A DNA stretch of 39,119 nucleotides, from the NCBI GenBank assembly GCA_036723735.1, contig DAIMGT010000035.1:1-39119 (forward strand). Direction: 5' to 3'. Within the stretch, counting starts at the first letter, position 1. The number at the start of each line of letters is the position of its first letter. The position numbers were made by a program, and so were the translations under genes. This document shows positions 1 to 7,494 of this stretch, piece by piece. The DNA is from UBA4656 sp002405525. GTDB taxonomy: Bacteria; Pseudomonadota; Gammaproteobacteria; Xanthomonadales; Ahniellaceae. The notes below the pieces were generated by a model. That model was given only the letters and a program-made list of their open reading frames with translations, was not told the DNA's origin and made no database searches.

Positions 1-196
1 CTCCGCGGTCCGTTCAGGCGGGGACAGATTACCCACTCGGATTTCAAGAGAGGCGAAAAAATCCCCAACCCGCGGGTTTCTCGAGTCGCGAGTCCGGCAC
101 AGGTCCGGACTGGCTCCCGCGAATCATCAACTTGCGTGCATGACCCGCGCGCGGGCCATCCATGGTCTGCCTGAGAGGCTGTTTTTCCACCGTCTC

Positions 197-880
197 TCAG
201 CGTGCCAGCAGCGCCTTCGCCACCGGCAGTGCGCGCTTCGCCCACAGCGCGTACTGCGCGGCTGACGGGTGCAGGCCGTCGGCGGCGATCATGTCCGCCT
301 GCGCTCCGGGCTCGCGCGAGATCGGCGTGATGTCCACGAAGGCCACACCCTGGCCTGCGCAGATGGTCGCCGCGGCTCGGTTGAAGGCGTCGATCTCGGC
401 GCCGACGCGTGCCTTGTCGCGCGCGGAATTCGCGGCGAACGGCGTCGCGCCCCAGTCGGGGATGGACAGCACCAGCACGCGGCCCGCGCGGTGGCCTGCG
501 AGTTCGATCGCGCGCTCGAGCAGCGCGTTGAACTGCGCCTCGTACCCGTCGAGCGGCCGGCCGCGGTACTGGTTGTTGACCCCGATCAGCAGGGTCACCA
601 GGTCGTAGTGCGGAGCGAGTTCGGCGTCGTCCATCGCCGCAGAGAGTTCGTCCGTGGTCCAGCCGGTGCGGGCGACGATGGTCGGCGGATCGACCGCGAT
701 CCCGTCCGCGCGCAGCAGGGCGGCGAGCTGCACCGGCCAGCGGCCGACCTCGGCCACGTCCTCGCCGATGGTGTAGGAGTCGCCCAGCGCCAGCAGGCGC
801 AGCGGCGCGTGGTCGGCGCGCACGACCGTGGCCGCCGCGGCCAGCAGCAGCGCGCTAGGCCACCGCCACCTGGCGCGCAC
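197..880 (-). CDS. SGNH/GDSL-family hydrolase, exported
   Basis: This 227-residue protein is probably a secreted esterase or lipase-like hydrolase of the SGNH fold. An N-terminal hydrophobic stretch (about residues 8-20) preceded by arginines looks like a signal peptide, so it should act in the periplasm or outside. The nucleophile block GDSYT sits at about residues 33-37, the block with the conserved Asn reads GVNNQYRG, and the C-terminal DGLHPS supplies the Asp-His pair. The start is GTG at 880, inside the end of the upstream aminotransferase gene (26-base overlap), so the two are likely co-transcribed. The substrate cannot be told from sequence. Length fits small GDSL esterases. Confidence 0.85.
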   Translation of the reverse strand: MRARWRWPSALLLAAAATVVRADHAPLRLLALGDSYTIGEDVAEVGRWPVQLAALLRADGIAVDPPTIVARTGWTTDELSAAMDDAELAPHYDLVTLLIGVNNQYRGRPLDGYEAQFNALLERAIELAGHRAGRVLVLSIPDWGATPFAANSARDKARVGAEIDAFNRAAATICAGQGVAFVDITPISREPGAQADMIAADGLHPSAAQYALWAKRALPVAKALLAR

Positions 881-2108
881 CGGCGTGGCGCGCCGCGTGG
901 CGCTCCAGCGAGCGCTCGATGCGCGCGAACACCTCGGCGATCACCGGCGCCTGCGGCAGCACCGTGACCCGGAAGTGGTTGCGGTAGGGCACGTTGAAGC
1001 TGGAGCCCGGCACCAGCAGAACATTTTCGGTCTCCAGCAGGTCGAGCGCCCAGGCGTGATCGTCGACCGGACCGCTGCGCGCGGTGTCGATGCCGGGGAA
1101 GGCGTACAGCGCGCCGGCCGGCCGGGACACCGAAAGGAAACGGCTGCGCGCGACGGCGTCGAGGATCGCGCGCCGCGATTCGAACATGCGGCCGCCGGGG
1201 CGCGTCAGTTCGCTGATCGTGTCCGGGCCGGTCAGGGCCGGCACGATGGACCACTGCGCGGTGACGTTGCTGCACAGGCGCAGCGCGGCCAGCAGCACCA
1301 GTCCGTGGACGTAGTCCTGGGCATGCCGGACGTCGCCCGACAGCGACAGCCAGCCCACGCGGTAGCCGCAGGCCCGGTGCACCTTGCTCAGCCCGGACAG
1401 CGTCAGCACCAGCGTGTCGGGCGCCAGTCGCGCCATCGGCTCGAACGTCGCGTCGTCGTACAGCACCTGGTCGTAAATCTCGTCGCACATCAGCACCAGG
1501 CGGTGGCGGGTGGCGATGTCGGCGAGCCGCTCCAGCAGGGCGCGCGGATAGACCGCCCCGGTGGGGTTGTTGGGGTTGATCACCACCAGCGCGCGAGTGC
1601 GTGGCCCGATCTGCGCCTCGAGCGCATCGGGATCGGGCAGGAAGCCGTTGCCTGCGCTGCACTCATAGTGCACCGCGGTGCCGCCATTGAGGATGGTGCT
1701 CGCGGTCCACAGCGGATAGTCGGGTGACGGCACCAGCACCTCGTCGCCAGGCGCGAGCAGGGCGCGCAGCGCGATGTCGATCAGTTCGCTGACCCCGTTG
1801 CCGATGAAGGTAGTCTCGACCGCAACATGCAGGGCGCCGCGCCGCTTCTGCTGCGCCACGATCGCTGCGCGCGCTTCGTTCAGTCCCTGCTCCACGCAAT
1901 AGGCCTCGCTGCGCGCGAGGTTGCGCTCGATCGCCTCGCGCAGGTGGGCCGGCACGCTGAACCCGTAGACGCCCGGGTTGCCGATGTTAAGGCGCAGGAT
2001 CTCTTGCCCGCGGGCCTCCAGATCGCGCGCGCGATGGGCCAGTTCGCCGCGGATCTCGTAGCGGACCTCGGAAAGCCGCGGGCTGGCGGCATAGGCGCGT
2101 TGGTGCAT
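855..2108 (-). CDS. PLP-dependent aminotransferase, AlaA type
   Basis: A 417-residue class I/II aminotransferase, most like the alanine/aspartate aminotransferases of the AlaA group, which exchange amino groups between pyruvate and glutamate. Visible motifs are the substrate/PLP loop NPNNPTGAVY, the PLP-contacting CDEIYDQVLYD, and the Schiff-base lysine in SGLSKVHRACGYR (about residue 240). A C-terminal arginine motif (YRNHFRVTVLP) would bind the substrate carboxylate. The ATG at 2108 was chosen because homology begins directly after it; the frame stays open well upstream, but that part does not look like protein. The Shine-Dalgarno is weak. The gene overlaps the downstream SGNH hydrolase gene. 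Exact substrate preference is inferred from the family only. Confidence 0.9.
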   Translation of the reverse strand: MHQRAYAASPRLSEVRYEIRGELAHRARDLEARGQEILRLNIGNPGVYGFSVPAHLREAIERNLARSEAYCVEQGLNEARAAIVAQQKRRGALHVAVETTFIGNGVSELIDIALRALLAPGDEVLVPSPDYPLWTASTILNGGTAVHYECSAGNGFLPDPDALEAQIGPRTRALVVINPNNPTGAVYPRALLERLADIATRHRLVLMCDEIYDQVLYDDATFEPMARLAPDTLVLTLSGLSKVHRACGYRVGWLSLSGDVRHAQDYVHGLVLLAALRLCSNVTAQWSIVPALTGPDTISELTRPGGRMFESRRAILDAVARSRFLSVSRPAGALYAFPGIDTARSGPVDDHAWALDLLETENVLLVPGSSFNVPYRNHFRVTVLPQAPVIAEVFARIERSLERHAARHAGARQVAVA

Positions 2109-2417
2109 GGGCGGATACGGCAGCAGAGACGGTGCGATGCTATCCGGTTTCCGTCGTTCCGCCGCATACCGGAGGCGACTGCCAGCGCGCCGCCCCACCG
2201 CCGCCCGGAAGCGGCCGTCAAGGGGTTCCAACCCTTCGCTCGCTCCTCGCATCTGACGGAGCTGGATGCGGCCTTGTGGCGGCTTCCGACCGGCTGCATG
2301 GATGGAAGTCATTGAAAAAATGGTGAATCGGGGCATGACTTCCGACCCATGATGACTTGCTGATCTGGTGTTATGGTTCGCTACAACACCGTAGCAAAAA
2401 GTGCCCAGGAGGCCATC
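2109..2417. promoter_or_regulatory. Divergent intergenic region with small inverted repeat
   Basis: This 309-base gap separates the minus-strand aminotransferase from the plus-strand small protein and should hold both promoters. It becomes AT-richer near 2310-2400. A perfect 5-bp inverted repeat, GCTAC (2380-2384) and GTAGC (2391-2395), lies just before the strong Shine-Dalgarno AGGAGG (2407-2412) of the small gene and could be an operator or an mRNA hairpin. Several -10-like hexamers occur, but none has a convincing -35 partner. I see no gene here. Confidence 0.35.
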
Positions 2418-2564
2418 ATGCATTCGATCGAAGAAGTTCTGTTCAAGGCCATGCTGCCGATCTTCGAGCGCGCCGTCGCGAGGGTACGGCCGGCGGCCGG
2501 CGTTCCGCCTGCGCCGCTGGCCGCGCCGGCAGCGGCGTCCGTCGACCTGCCGCGGGCAGCGTGA
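2418..2564 (+). CDS. Small protein of unknown function (48 aa)
   Basis: An ATG at 2418 follows a textbook AGGAGG (2407-2412) at good spacing, which is the best reason to believe this 48-residue gene. The first half (HSIEEVLFKAMLPIFERA) would form an amphipathic helix. The second half is Ala/Pro-rich and probably disordered. There is no signal peptide or cysteine. Its TGA overlaps the GTG start of the adaptor gene (GTGA, 2561-2564), so translation of the two is probably coupled. I do not recognise the family. It could be a small partner of the adaptor, or simply a leader peptide that delivers ribosomes to the next gene. Confidence 0.6.
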   Translation: MHSIEEVLFKAMLPIFERAVARVRPAAGVPPAPLAAPAAASVDLPRAA

Positions 2565-3670
2565 GCGTGTGCTGCCTGCGCCGAGCGGCGCTCGCAGGCG
2601 TGCTGGGGCTGGTCGGCGCGGGTGCGCTGTCGGCCTGCGGCGGGCCAAACCCCGCCGAGGCCGCTGCGGCAGTCGCTGCGGCACCGACCGGGACGCCGGT
2701 GGAGGTGTCCGAGGTTGTTCGCGGCGACCTGTCGCCGACCTACATCGCCACCGGCACGCTGGAGGCGCGGCGCGAGGCCGTGCTGCTGGCCGAGGTGCCC
2801 GGCGAGCTGGTGTCGATCGAGGTCGAGGAGGGCGACCGCGTGGTCGCAGGCCAGGTGCTGGCGCGCATCGACGCCACCCGCCTGGCGCTGGAACTGCGCC
2901 GCGTGGCGTCCGAGGCCGACCGGATGACCCACGACGTGGCCCGCAACGAGCGCCTTGCCGCGCGGCAGATGGTCAGCCGCGAGGTCTTCGATCGCTCCCG
3001 TTACGAGGCCCAGACGCAGGGTGCGGTGGTGGCCCTGAAGCAGCTCGAACTGGACAAGGCTGCGATCCGGGCCCCCTACGCCGGGGTGGTGACGCAACGG
3101 TTCGTCAAGGACGGCCAATGGCTCAAGGTGCAGGACCAGGCCTTCGCGATCGCCGACGTCGATCGCCTCGAGGTGCGGATCGACGTGCCCGAGCGCTTTG
3201 CGCCTCGGGTCGTCCCGGGCGCGGCGGTGCACCTCGAGGCCGATGCGCTGCCGGGTCAGGCGTTCGCGGGGGTGGTGGCGCGTGTCGCGCCGGTGGTCGA
3301 CCGCGCCAGCGGCACGGTGGCGGTGATGGTCGATGTCGAAAACGCCGGCGCCGCGCTGCGCCCCGGCCTGTTCGTGCGCCTCGGCATCGGCTACGGGCGG
3401 ATCGCAACCGCAGTGCTGGCTCCGCGCGCGGCGCTGGTCGGAAACGACGGTGCACACCACGTGTTCGTGGTCGCCGGGGGCAGGGCGACCCGGCGCGAGG
3501 TCCGTCTCGGACTGACCGATGGCGACCGCGTGCACGTTCTCGAAGGTCTGACCGACGGCGAACAGGTGGTGGTGGTCGGCCAGCATGCGCTGACCGATGG
3601 CGCCCCGGTCCAGGCGCTGGCGCCATCGCCATCGAACGACGGATCTCGGCGACCGGCCGACGCCACCTGA
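2561..3670 (+). CDS. RND efflux adaptor (membrane fusion protein), lipoprotein
   Basis: A 369-residue periplasmic adaptor of the AcrA/MdtA type, which links an inner-membrane RND pump to an outer-membrane channel. The GTG start at 2561 gives a lipoprotein signal peptide ending in the lipobox LSAC (Cys about residue 27). Then come the first lipoyl half (VPGELVSIEVEEGDRVVAGQ), a short coiled-coil hairpin, the second lipoyl half (AAIRAPYAGVVTQRFVKDG; first residue from context), a beta-barrel and a membrane-proximal domain. An open frame continues upstream to 2357, but it bypasses the lipobox and overlaps the small protein. No RND pump gene follows; the next gene is on the other strand. The pump must be encoded elsewhere or be missing. 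Confidence 0.85.
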   Translation: MSVCCLRRAALAGVLGLVGAGALSACGGPNPAEAAAAVAAAPTGTPVEVSEVVRGDLSPTYIATGTLEARREAVLLAEVPGELVSIEVEEGDRVVAGQVLARIDATRLALELRRVASEADRMTHDVARNERLAARQMVSREVFDRSRYEAQTQGAVVALKQLELDKAAIRAPYAGVVTQRFVKDGQWLKVQDQAFAIADVDRLEVRIDVPERFAPRVVPGAAVHLEADALPGQAFAGVVARVAPVVDRASGTVAVMVDVENAGAALRPGLFVRLGIGYGRIATAVLAPRAALVGNDGAHHVFVVAGGRATRREVRLGLTDGDRVHVLEGLTDGEQVVVVGQHALTDGAPVQALAPSPSNDGSRRPADAT

Positions 3671-3702
3671 CCGGCCGCTGCGCCCCGGGGTCGCGTCGCC
3701 GA

Positions 3703-4089
3703 TCAACGGCGGCGCGTCGACAGCAGCACGGCGATGGCCAGCGCGGCCAGGCCAAGTTCCAGGCCCAGGGCGATGCGCAGGAAGCTGCTGTCGGCACCGT
3801 TCGCGAGCATGCCGATCAGCCTCGCCAGCCCGATCCCGCCATAGGCCGTCGCCATCAGCAGCAGCCCGTCCGCGCGCCGCGCACTGCGCATCGCGCAGGC
3901 GACGAGCAGGCCGCCCAGCGCGATTTCAAGCCCGCCGTAGAACGCCATCACCTCGGTCGCCGCGACCGCACCCTGCAGGTTCAGCCCGGCGAGCGCGAAG
4001 GTCTGCAAGGGGGCAAGCAGGAAGGCCGTCCCGAACCCCAGGAACCCGAGGCCGCCCAGCCAAAGCGCGAAAATCCCGAACCGATGCAT
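3703..4089 (-). CDS. DUF4345-type small membrane protein
   Basis: This 128-residue protein has four predicted membrane helices with short loops and a basic C-terminal tail (STRRR), which resembles DUF4345 integral membrane proteins of unknown function. The ATG at 4089 has a Shine-Dalgarno AGGAG about six bases upstream on the minus strand; open frame upstream of it is not protein-like. The stop lies 33 bases beyond the convergent adaptor gene, so the two do not share transcription. No catalytic residues are evident. The family assignment is by overall pattern (AFYGGLEIALGG and GGIGLARLIGM segments) and is moderately secure; function is unknown. Confidence 0.75.
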   Translation of the reverse strand: MHRFGIFALWLGGLGFLGFGTAFLLAPLQTFALAGLNLQGAVAATEVMAFYGGLEIALGGLLVACAMRSARRADGLLLMATAYGGIGLARLIGMLANGADSSFLRIALGLELGLAALAIAVLLSTRRR

Positions 4090-4348
4090 GCGTGTCTCCT
4101 GCCGAACAATGACGGTAGCCCCGCCGCTGTCGACGCCGTGCGAGGGCCCGCACGCCGGTGCCGGTCGGCGCAGGAGGCGTCCGGCGTGGCTGCCCGCCAT
4201 GCCGTCGGGCGACAACCCCCTGCCGTGTGGCGCAGATTTCTCGCCCGCGGACGCACGGCGCAGGCGACCGAAGCCGACGACATCGACTCCGGGATGGCGC
4301 CGGACTCGCGGCATCGACCACGGGCAGGACCGCGCTTGCCCGAGATCC

Positions 4349-4357
4349 CGCTAGACT
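4349..4357 (+). promoter_or_regulatory. Putative -10 element of rsgA
   Basis: The sequence CGCTAGACT contains a -10-like hexamer TAGACT (4352-4357) that ends exactly six bases before the GTG start of rsgA. A transcription start at the normal distance would fall on the start codon itself and give a leaderless mRNA. No good -35 box is seen at 16-18 bases upstream. Confidence 0.4.
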
Positions 4358-4363
4358 CGTGCT

Positions 4364-5443
4364 GTGGAGCCTCCCCTCGACCCGTGCGCGTTGGCCCGCA
4401 TCGGCTGGCGTGCCGATGATGCCGGGCTGACCGGCAGCTTGGCCGAGGGGCGCCGGCTCGCGCGGGTGGTCGAGCAGCACCGCAGCGGCTATCGGGTGGA
4501 CGTCGGCGACGCGGTGTTCGCGGTCGCCGCGCCCGCCGCGATGGTGCGCGCCGGCGTGGACCCGCGCACCCGGCCGGCGGTCGGTGACTGGGTGGTGCTC
4601 GCGCCGGGCCGCCCACCGAGGCTGGAGCGCCTGCTGCCGCGCCGTTCACTGCTGGTGCGCGCCGCGGCCGGGGAACGGCACGCTGCGCAGTTGATCGCCG
4701 CCAATGTCGACGTGGTGTTCGTGGTCTGCGGCCTCGACGACGACTTCAATCTGCGGCGGCTCGAACGCTACCTGCTTCTGGTCGAGGGCAGCGGGGCGCT
4801 GCCGGTGGTGGTGCTCAGCAAGGCCGACAAGGCCCCGGACGCCGACGCCCGGCGCCGCGAGGTGGAGCGACTCGCCCCCGGCGCGGTGGTGCTGGCGGTC
4901 AACGCCAAGGACCCCGCCACCGCCGAGGCGCTGGCCCCGTACCTGCGACCGGGCAGCACCGCGGTGCTGGTGGGTTCGTCCGGCGCGGGCAAGTCGACCC
5001 TGACCAACACCCTGCTCGGCATCGAGAAGCAGAAGACCGCCGAAGTGCGTGCGGCCGACAGCCGCGGGCGCCACACCACGGTGCATCGGGCACTGATCCC
5101 GCTGCCGGCGGGCGGCTGCCTGATCGACACCCCGGGGATGCGCGAACTCAAGCTGACCGGCGCCGAGGACCTCGACGCCGGGCAGTTCGCCGACATTGCG
5201 GAACTGGCGGCGGGCTGCCGCTTCCGCGACTGCGCGCACGCCGCCGAGCCCGGGTGCGCGGTGCGCGCCGCGCTCGCACAGGGCCGGCTCGAACGCGGCC
5301 GCTGGGACAACTGGGTCAAGCTGCAGGGCGAACTGACTGTCGCGCGCGACAGCCTTGCCGCGCAGCAGGTGCGCAAGCGCCACGAGAAGACGCTCACCCG
5401 CGGGCCCGGCAAGCGGCTCACCGACAAGTACGGGTCGCGCTGA
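4364..5443 (+). CDS. rsgA: Ribosome small-subunit biogenesis GTPase RsgA
   Basis: RsgA (YjeQ) is a circularly permuted GTPase that checks late 30S maturation and releases RbfA. The 359-residue protein shows an N-terminal OB fold (to about residue 100), then the G motifs in permuted order: G4 as LSKAD, G1 as GSSGAGKST (about residues 205-213), and G3 as DTPGMREL. A zinc-binding Cys/His knuckle (CRFRDCAHAAEPGC) follows, and a basic C-terminal tail would contact rRNA. The GTG at 4364 fits the family N-terminus and has no Shine-Dalgarno, in keeping with a leaderless message. The next gene starts two bases after the stop, so they form an operon. Confidence 0.95.
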   Translation: MEPPLDPCALARIGWRADDAGLTGSLAEGRRLARVVEQHRSGYRVDVGDAVFAVAAPAAMVRAGVDPRTRPAVGDWVVLAPGRPPRLERLLPRRSLLVRAAAGERHAAQLIAANVDVVFVVCGLDDDFNLRRLERYLLLVEGSGALPVVVLSKADKAPDADARRREVERLAPGAVVLAVNAKDPATAEALAPYLRPGSTAVLVGSSGAGKSTLTNTLLGIEKQKTAEVRAADSRGRHTTVHRALIPLPAGGCLIDTPGMRELKLTGAEDLDAGQFADIAELAAGCRFRDCAHAAEPGCAVRAALAQGRLERGRWDNWVKLQGELTVARDSLAAQQVRKRHEKTLTRGPGKRLTDKYGSR

Positions 5444-5445
5444 CG

Positions 5446-6717
5446 ATGGCCGAGGACGAGGCGCGCACCCTGCAGGAACTGGCCGCGCTCGACCGCCGCC
5501 TCGTGCAGGCCGCCAAGCCCATCAAGCTCCTCTCCGCGGTGTCCTGGCCGGCGCGCATCCAGGCCGAGTTCCTCGAGCGCTGGCGCCATGGCCGCGTGCA
5601 TCTGCCCGAGATCACCTATCCGCGCGCCGACCATTCCGACACCCGCACCGAGATCGAGTCCGTGCAGGAGACGGCACACGCCTTCGGCGACCACCCGGTG
5701 GCCGACTACATCTGGCGCACTGCGGAGTCTCTCGACATCGCCACCCGCCTGCTCGATGCGCTGGGCACCGAAGAAGTCGCCGAGCACTCGATCCGCCTGT
5801 TCGGCAAGCCGGGCGACGAGCTGCCCGGATCCGAGGTGCACAACATCGACGCCGCGCGCCACTTCATCGGGCTGGCCGACGAGCTGTCGCACGAACTCGC
5901 TGCACAGGAGGCCGACTACTGCCTGTCGGCCGAGACCCTGCAGACCGAGCTGCAGGAACAGATCAGCCGCTTCTTCGTGCACCATAAGGTGCGGGTCGAG
6001 ATCGACCCCACCCTGATGGCCAAGGCCGCCGCGGGCCCGACCCGCATCCGCCTGCGCTCGGCGACCGCGTTCTCGGAGTACGACCGTCACCAGTTGCTGG
6101 AGCACGAGGCATTCGTGCACTCGCTGCCCGCGCTCAACGGCCGCGAGCAGGCCAATCTGCCGACGCTGGGGATCAACTCGCCGCGCATCACCGCGACCCA
6201 GGAGGGGCTCGCGACCTTCGCCGAACTGATGACCGGCAGCATCGACATCGGGCGCATGAAACGCATCTCGATGCGCATCATCGCGATCGACATGGCGCTC
6301 AAGGGCGCCGACTTCATCGACGTCTTCAAGTACTTCCTGGACAGTGGACAGTCGGAGACCGACTCCTTCACCTCCGCCCAGCGTGTGTTCCGCGGCGTGC
6401 CGCTGACCGGCGGTTCGGCGTTCACCAAGGACACGGTCTACCTGCACGGCCTGCTCAGCGTGCATACCTTCTTCCGCTGGGCGCTGAAGAACTCGCGGCT
6501 GAAGCTGATCCGCCACCTGTTCGCCGGCAAGCTCACCCTGCACGACGTGATCGCGCTCGAACCGTGGTTCGATTCGGGCTGGCTGCGTCCGCCGCTGTAC
6601 ATCCCGCACTGGATCTCGCGGGCCAACGGACTCGCCGGGATGCTTGCCTTCTCGCTGTTCGCCAACCGGATCCGGCTGGATCGGGTGCAGGCGGAGGACC
6701 TGGTGCTGGGGCTTTGA
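5446..6717 (+). CDS. QEGLA-motif protein (DUF1704), tyrosine carboxypeptidase-like
   Basis: A 423-residue member of the family annotated as flavohemoglobin expression-modulating QEGLA motif protein (DUF1704). The signature TQEGLATFAE is at about residues 251-260. An HExxxH motif (HEAFVH, about residues 220-225) matches the zinc site reported for the eukaryotic relatives MATCAP/KIAA0895L, which remove C-terminal tyrosine from tubulin. By that relationship the protein is probably a metallopeptidase; its bacterial substrate is unknown, and the flavohemoglobin link is historical naming. There is no signal peptide, so it is cytoplasmic. The ATG lies two bases after the rsgA stop. Residues 1-30 resemble family N-termini, which supports this start over upstream codons. 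Confidence 0.85.
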   Translation: MAEDEARTLQELAALDRRLVQAAKPIKLLSAVSWPARIQAEFLERWRHGRVHLPEITYPRADHSDTRTEIESVQETAHAFGDHPVADYIWRTAESLDIATRLLDALGTEEVAEHSIRLFGKPGDELPGSEVHNIDAARHFIGLADELSHELAAQEADYCLSAETLQTELQEQISRFFVHHKVRVEIDPTLMAKAAAGPTRIRLRSATAFSEYDRHQLLEHEAFVHSLPALNGREQANLPTLGINSPRITATQEGLATFAELMTGSIDIGRMKRISMRIIAIDMALKGADFIDVFKYFLDSGQSETDSFTSAQRVFRGVPLTGGSAFTKDTVYLHGLLSVHTFFRWALKNSRLKLIRHLFAGKLTLHDVIALEPWFDSGWLRPPLYIPHWISRANGLAGMLAFSLFANRIRLDRVQAEDLVLGL

Positions 6718-6721
6718 CGGG

Positions 6722-6868
6722 TAGGGCCCAGAGCCCAGGGCCCCGGGTCCGGAAGGCGCGGCATCGTTGCGCGGCTGCCCCATACCCTTCGCCCTACACC
6801 CTGAAGACAGGCCGCGCGCTCCGGCCCGCGGCTCGATCGGTTCGTTCCGGGCCCTGGACCCTCTACCC
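6722..6868. repeat. GGGCCC-rich inverted repeat pair
   Basis: Two GGGCCC-rich segments face each other: the left one contains AGAGCCCAGGGCCC (6730-6743), and the right one (6849-6868) contains GGGCCCTGGACCCTCTA. They match imperfectly as inverted repeats about 100 bases apart. Similar GGGCCCAGG-type segments occur at 9541-9571, 30266-30340 and 31905-31936, always between genes, so this looks like a small dispersed repeat family. Confidence 0.5.
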
Positions 6869-6895
6869 GACACCACTGCGGACACCCGTCTGGCG

Positions 6896-7350
6896 TCACC
6901 AGGTCCAGGTCACCGTCAGGTCAACCTGTCGCGGGTCTCCGAGGATGTGGCACGCGCCAGATCGCGCCGAGCCACGGGTTCGCCCGGCGACCACCCGACC
7001 TCGACCGCGGCACCATCGATCCGGGCCGCGAAGGGTTCGAGGATCGCCGCGCCGATCGAGCCGTTGATGCTGGTGCGGTCGCGCCACCCGGTGCGGAACG
7101 CGCCGACTCGCAGCCCGAGCCGGTCGTCGCGCCGGCGGCTGCGTCACCACGGCTCCTCGGGATCGAGCGTCGCCGGCGCGTATTCGCCGACGACCCTGCT
7201 GTCCGGGGAGCCGCCGCTGCGATACGCCTCGCTCCAGGCGGCGCCAATCGCGTGCGCGCGAAGTGGCGCGTGTTCCTGCGCTGCTCCGGCCGCGGAGTGC
7301 GGCTGCGACCGCAGGTTACGCGGGCCCTGGAGCCAGACAATCCGAACGGC
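6896..7350 (-). pseudogene. Decayed gene, possible outer-membrane protein remnant
   Basis: No intact gene is present, but the minus strand carries protein-like segments that break between frames. One frame reads through IGAAWSEAYRSGG and VVGEYAPATLDPEEPW and then hits TGA (7144-7146). The same frame continues after the stop with LGLRVGAFRTGWRDRTS and SIGAAILEPFAARIDG up to about 6930. A shift to another frame then gives the ending QVDLTVTWTW followed by TGA at 6896. An aromatic-ended alternating strand such as VDLTVTWTW is typical of outer-membrane beta-barrel C-termini. One nonsense codon and one frameshift would explain it; sequencing error is the alternative. The family is not identified. 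Confidence 0.4.
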
Positions 7351-7431
7351 GCGCGCAGGGGAATCGCGTGCGGTCGCGCGTCCCAAGCCCTGCGCGGTCG
7401 ATCCGCGCAGCGGGCGCCGGACGGCACGCTG

Positions 7432-7440
7432 TGCTAGCCT
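7432..7440 (+). promoter_or_regulatory. Putative extended -10 of the TerC gene
   Basis: TGCTAGCCT has the TGn extension and the TAnnnT pattern of an extended -10 promoter element. It would give a leader of about 48 bases for the TerC-family gene at 7495. No clear -35 is seen, as is common for extended -10 promoters. I do not see the yybP-ykoY manganese riboswitch that precedes alx in some enterobacteria. Confidence 0.35.
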
Positions 7441-7494
7441 CCGCGCCTTCTTTCCCGCTCCCCGGCGCCCGCGTGCGCCGACCCTCGCGCAACC

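Noticed and set aside
1..60. GGGGACAGATTACCC near the left edge, reminiscent of transposon-associated ends
   Set aside because: Only one short copy is present, with no partner or transposase in view.
171..200. CTGAGAG / CTCTCAG hairpin at the end of the SGNH hydrolase gene
   Set aside because: It overlaps the stop codon, has a long loop and no T-run on the coding strand, so it is a poor terminator.
2401..4419. Long plus-strand open frame overlapping the adaptor and the DUF4345 gene
   Set aside because: Composition is Arg/Ala/Gly-rich with no domain; it is the shifted-frame shadow of two well-supported genes in GC-rich DNA.
4768..6885. 705-codon minus-strand frame opposite rsgA and the QEGLA gene
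   Set aside because: It mirrors two clear genes, has no recognisable motif, and crosses the intergenic repeat.
7440..7494. Possible manganese riboswitch (yybP-ykoY) before the TerC gene
   Set aside because: The leader is only about 50 bases and lacks the conserved loop sequences.
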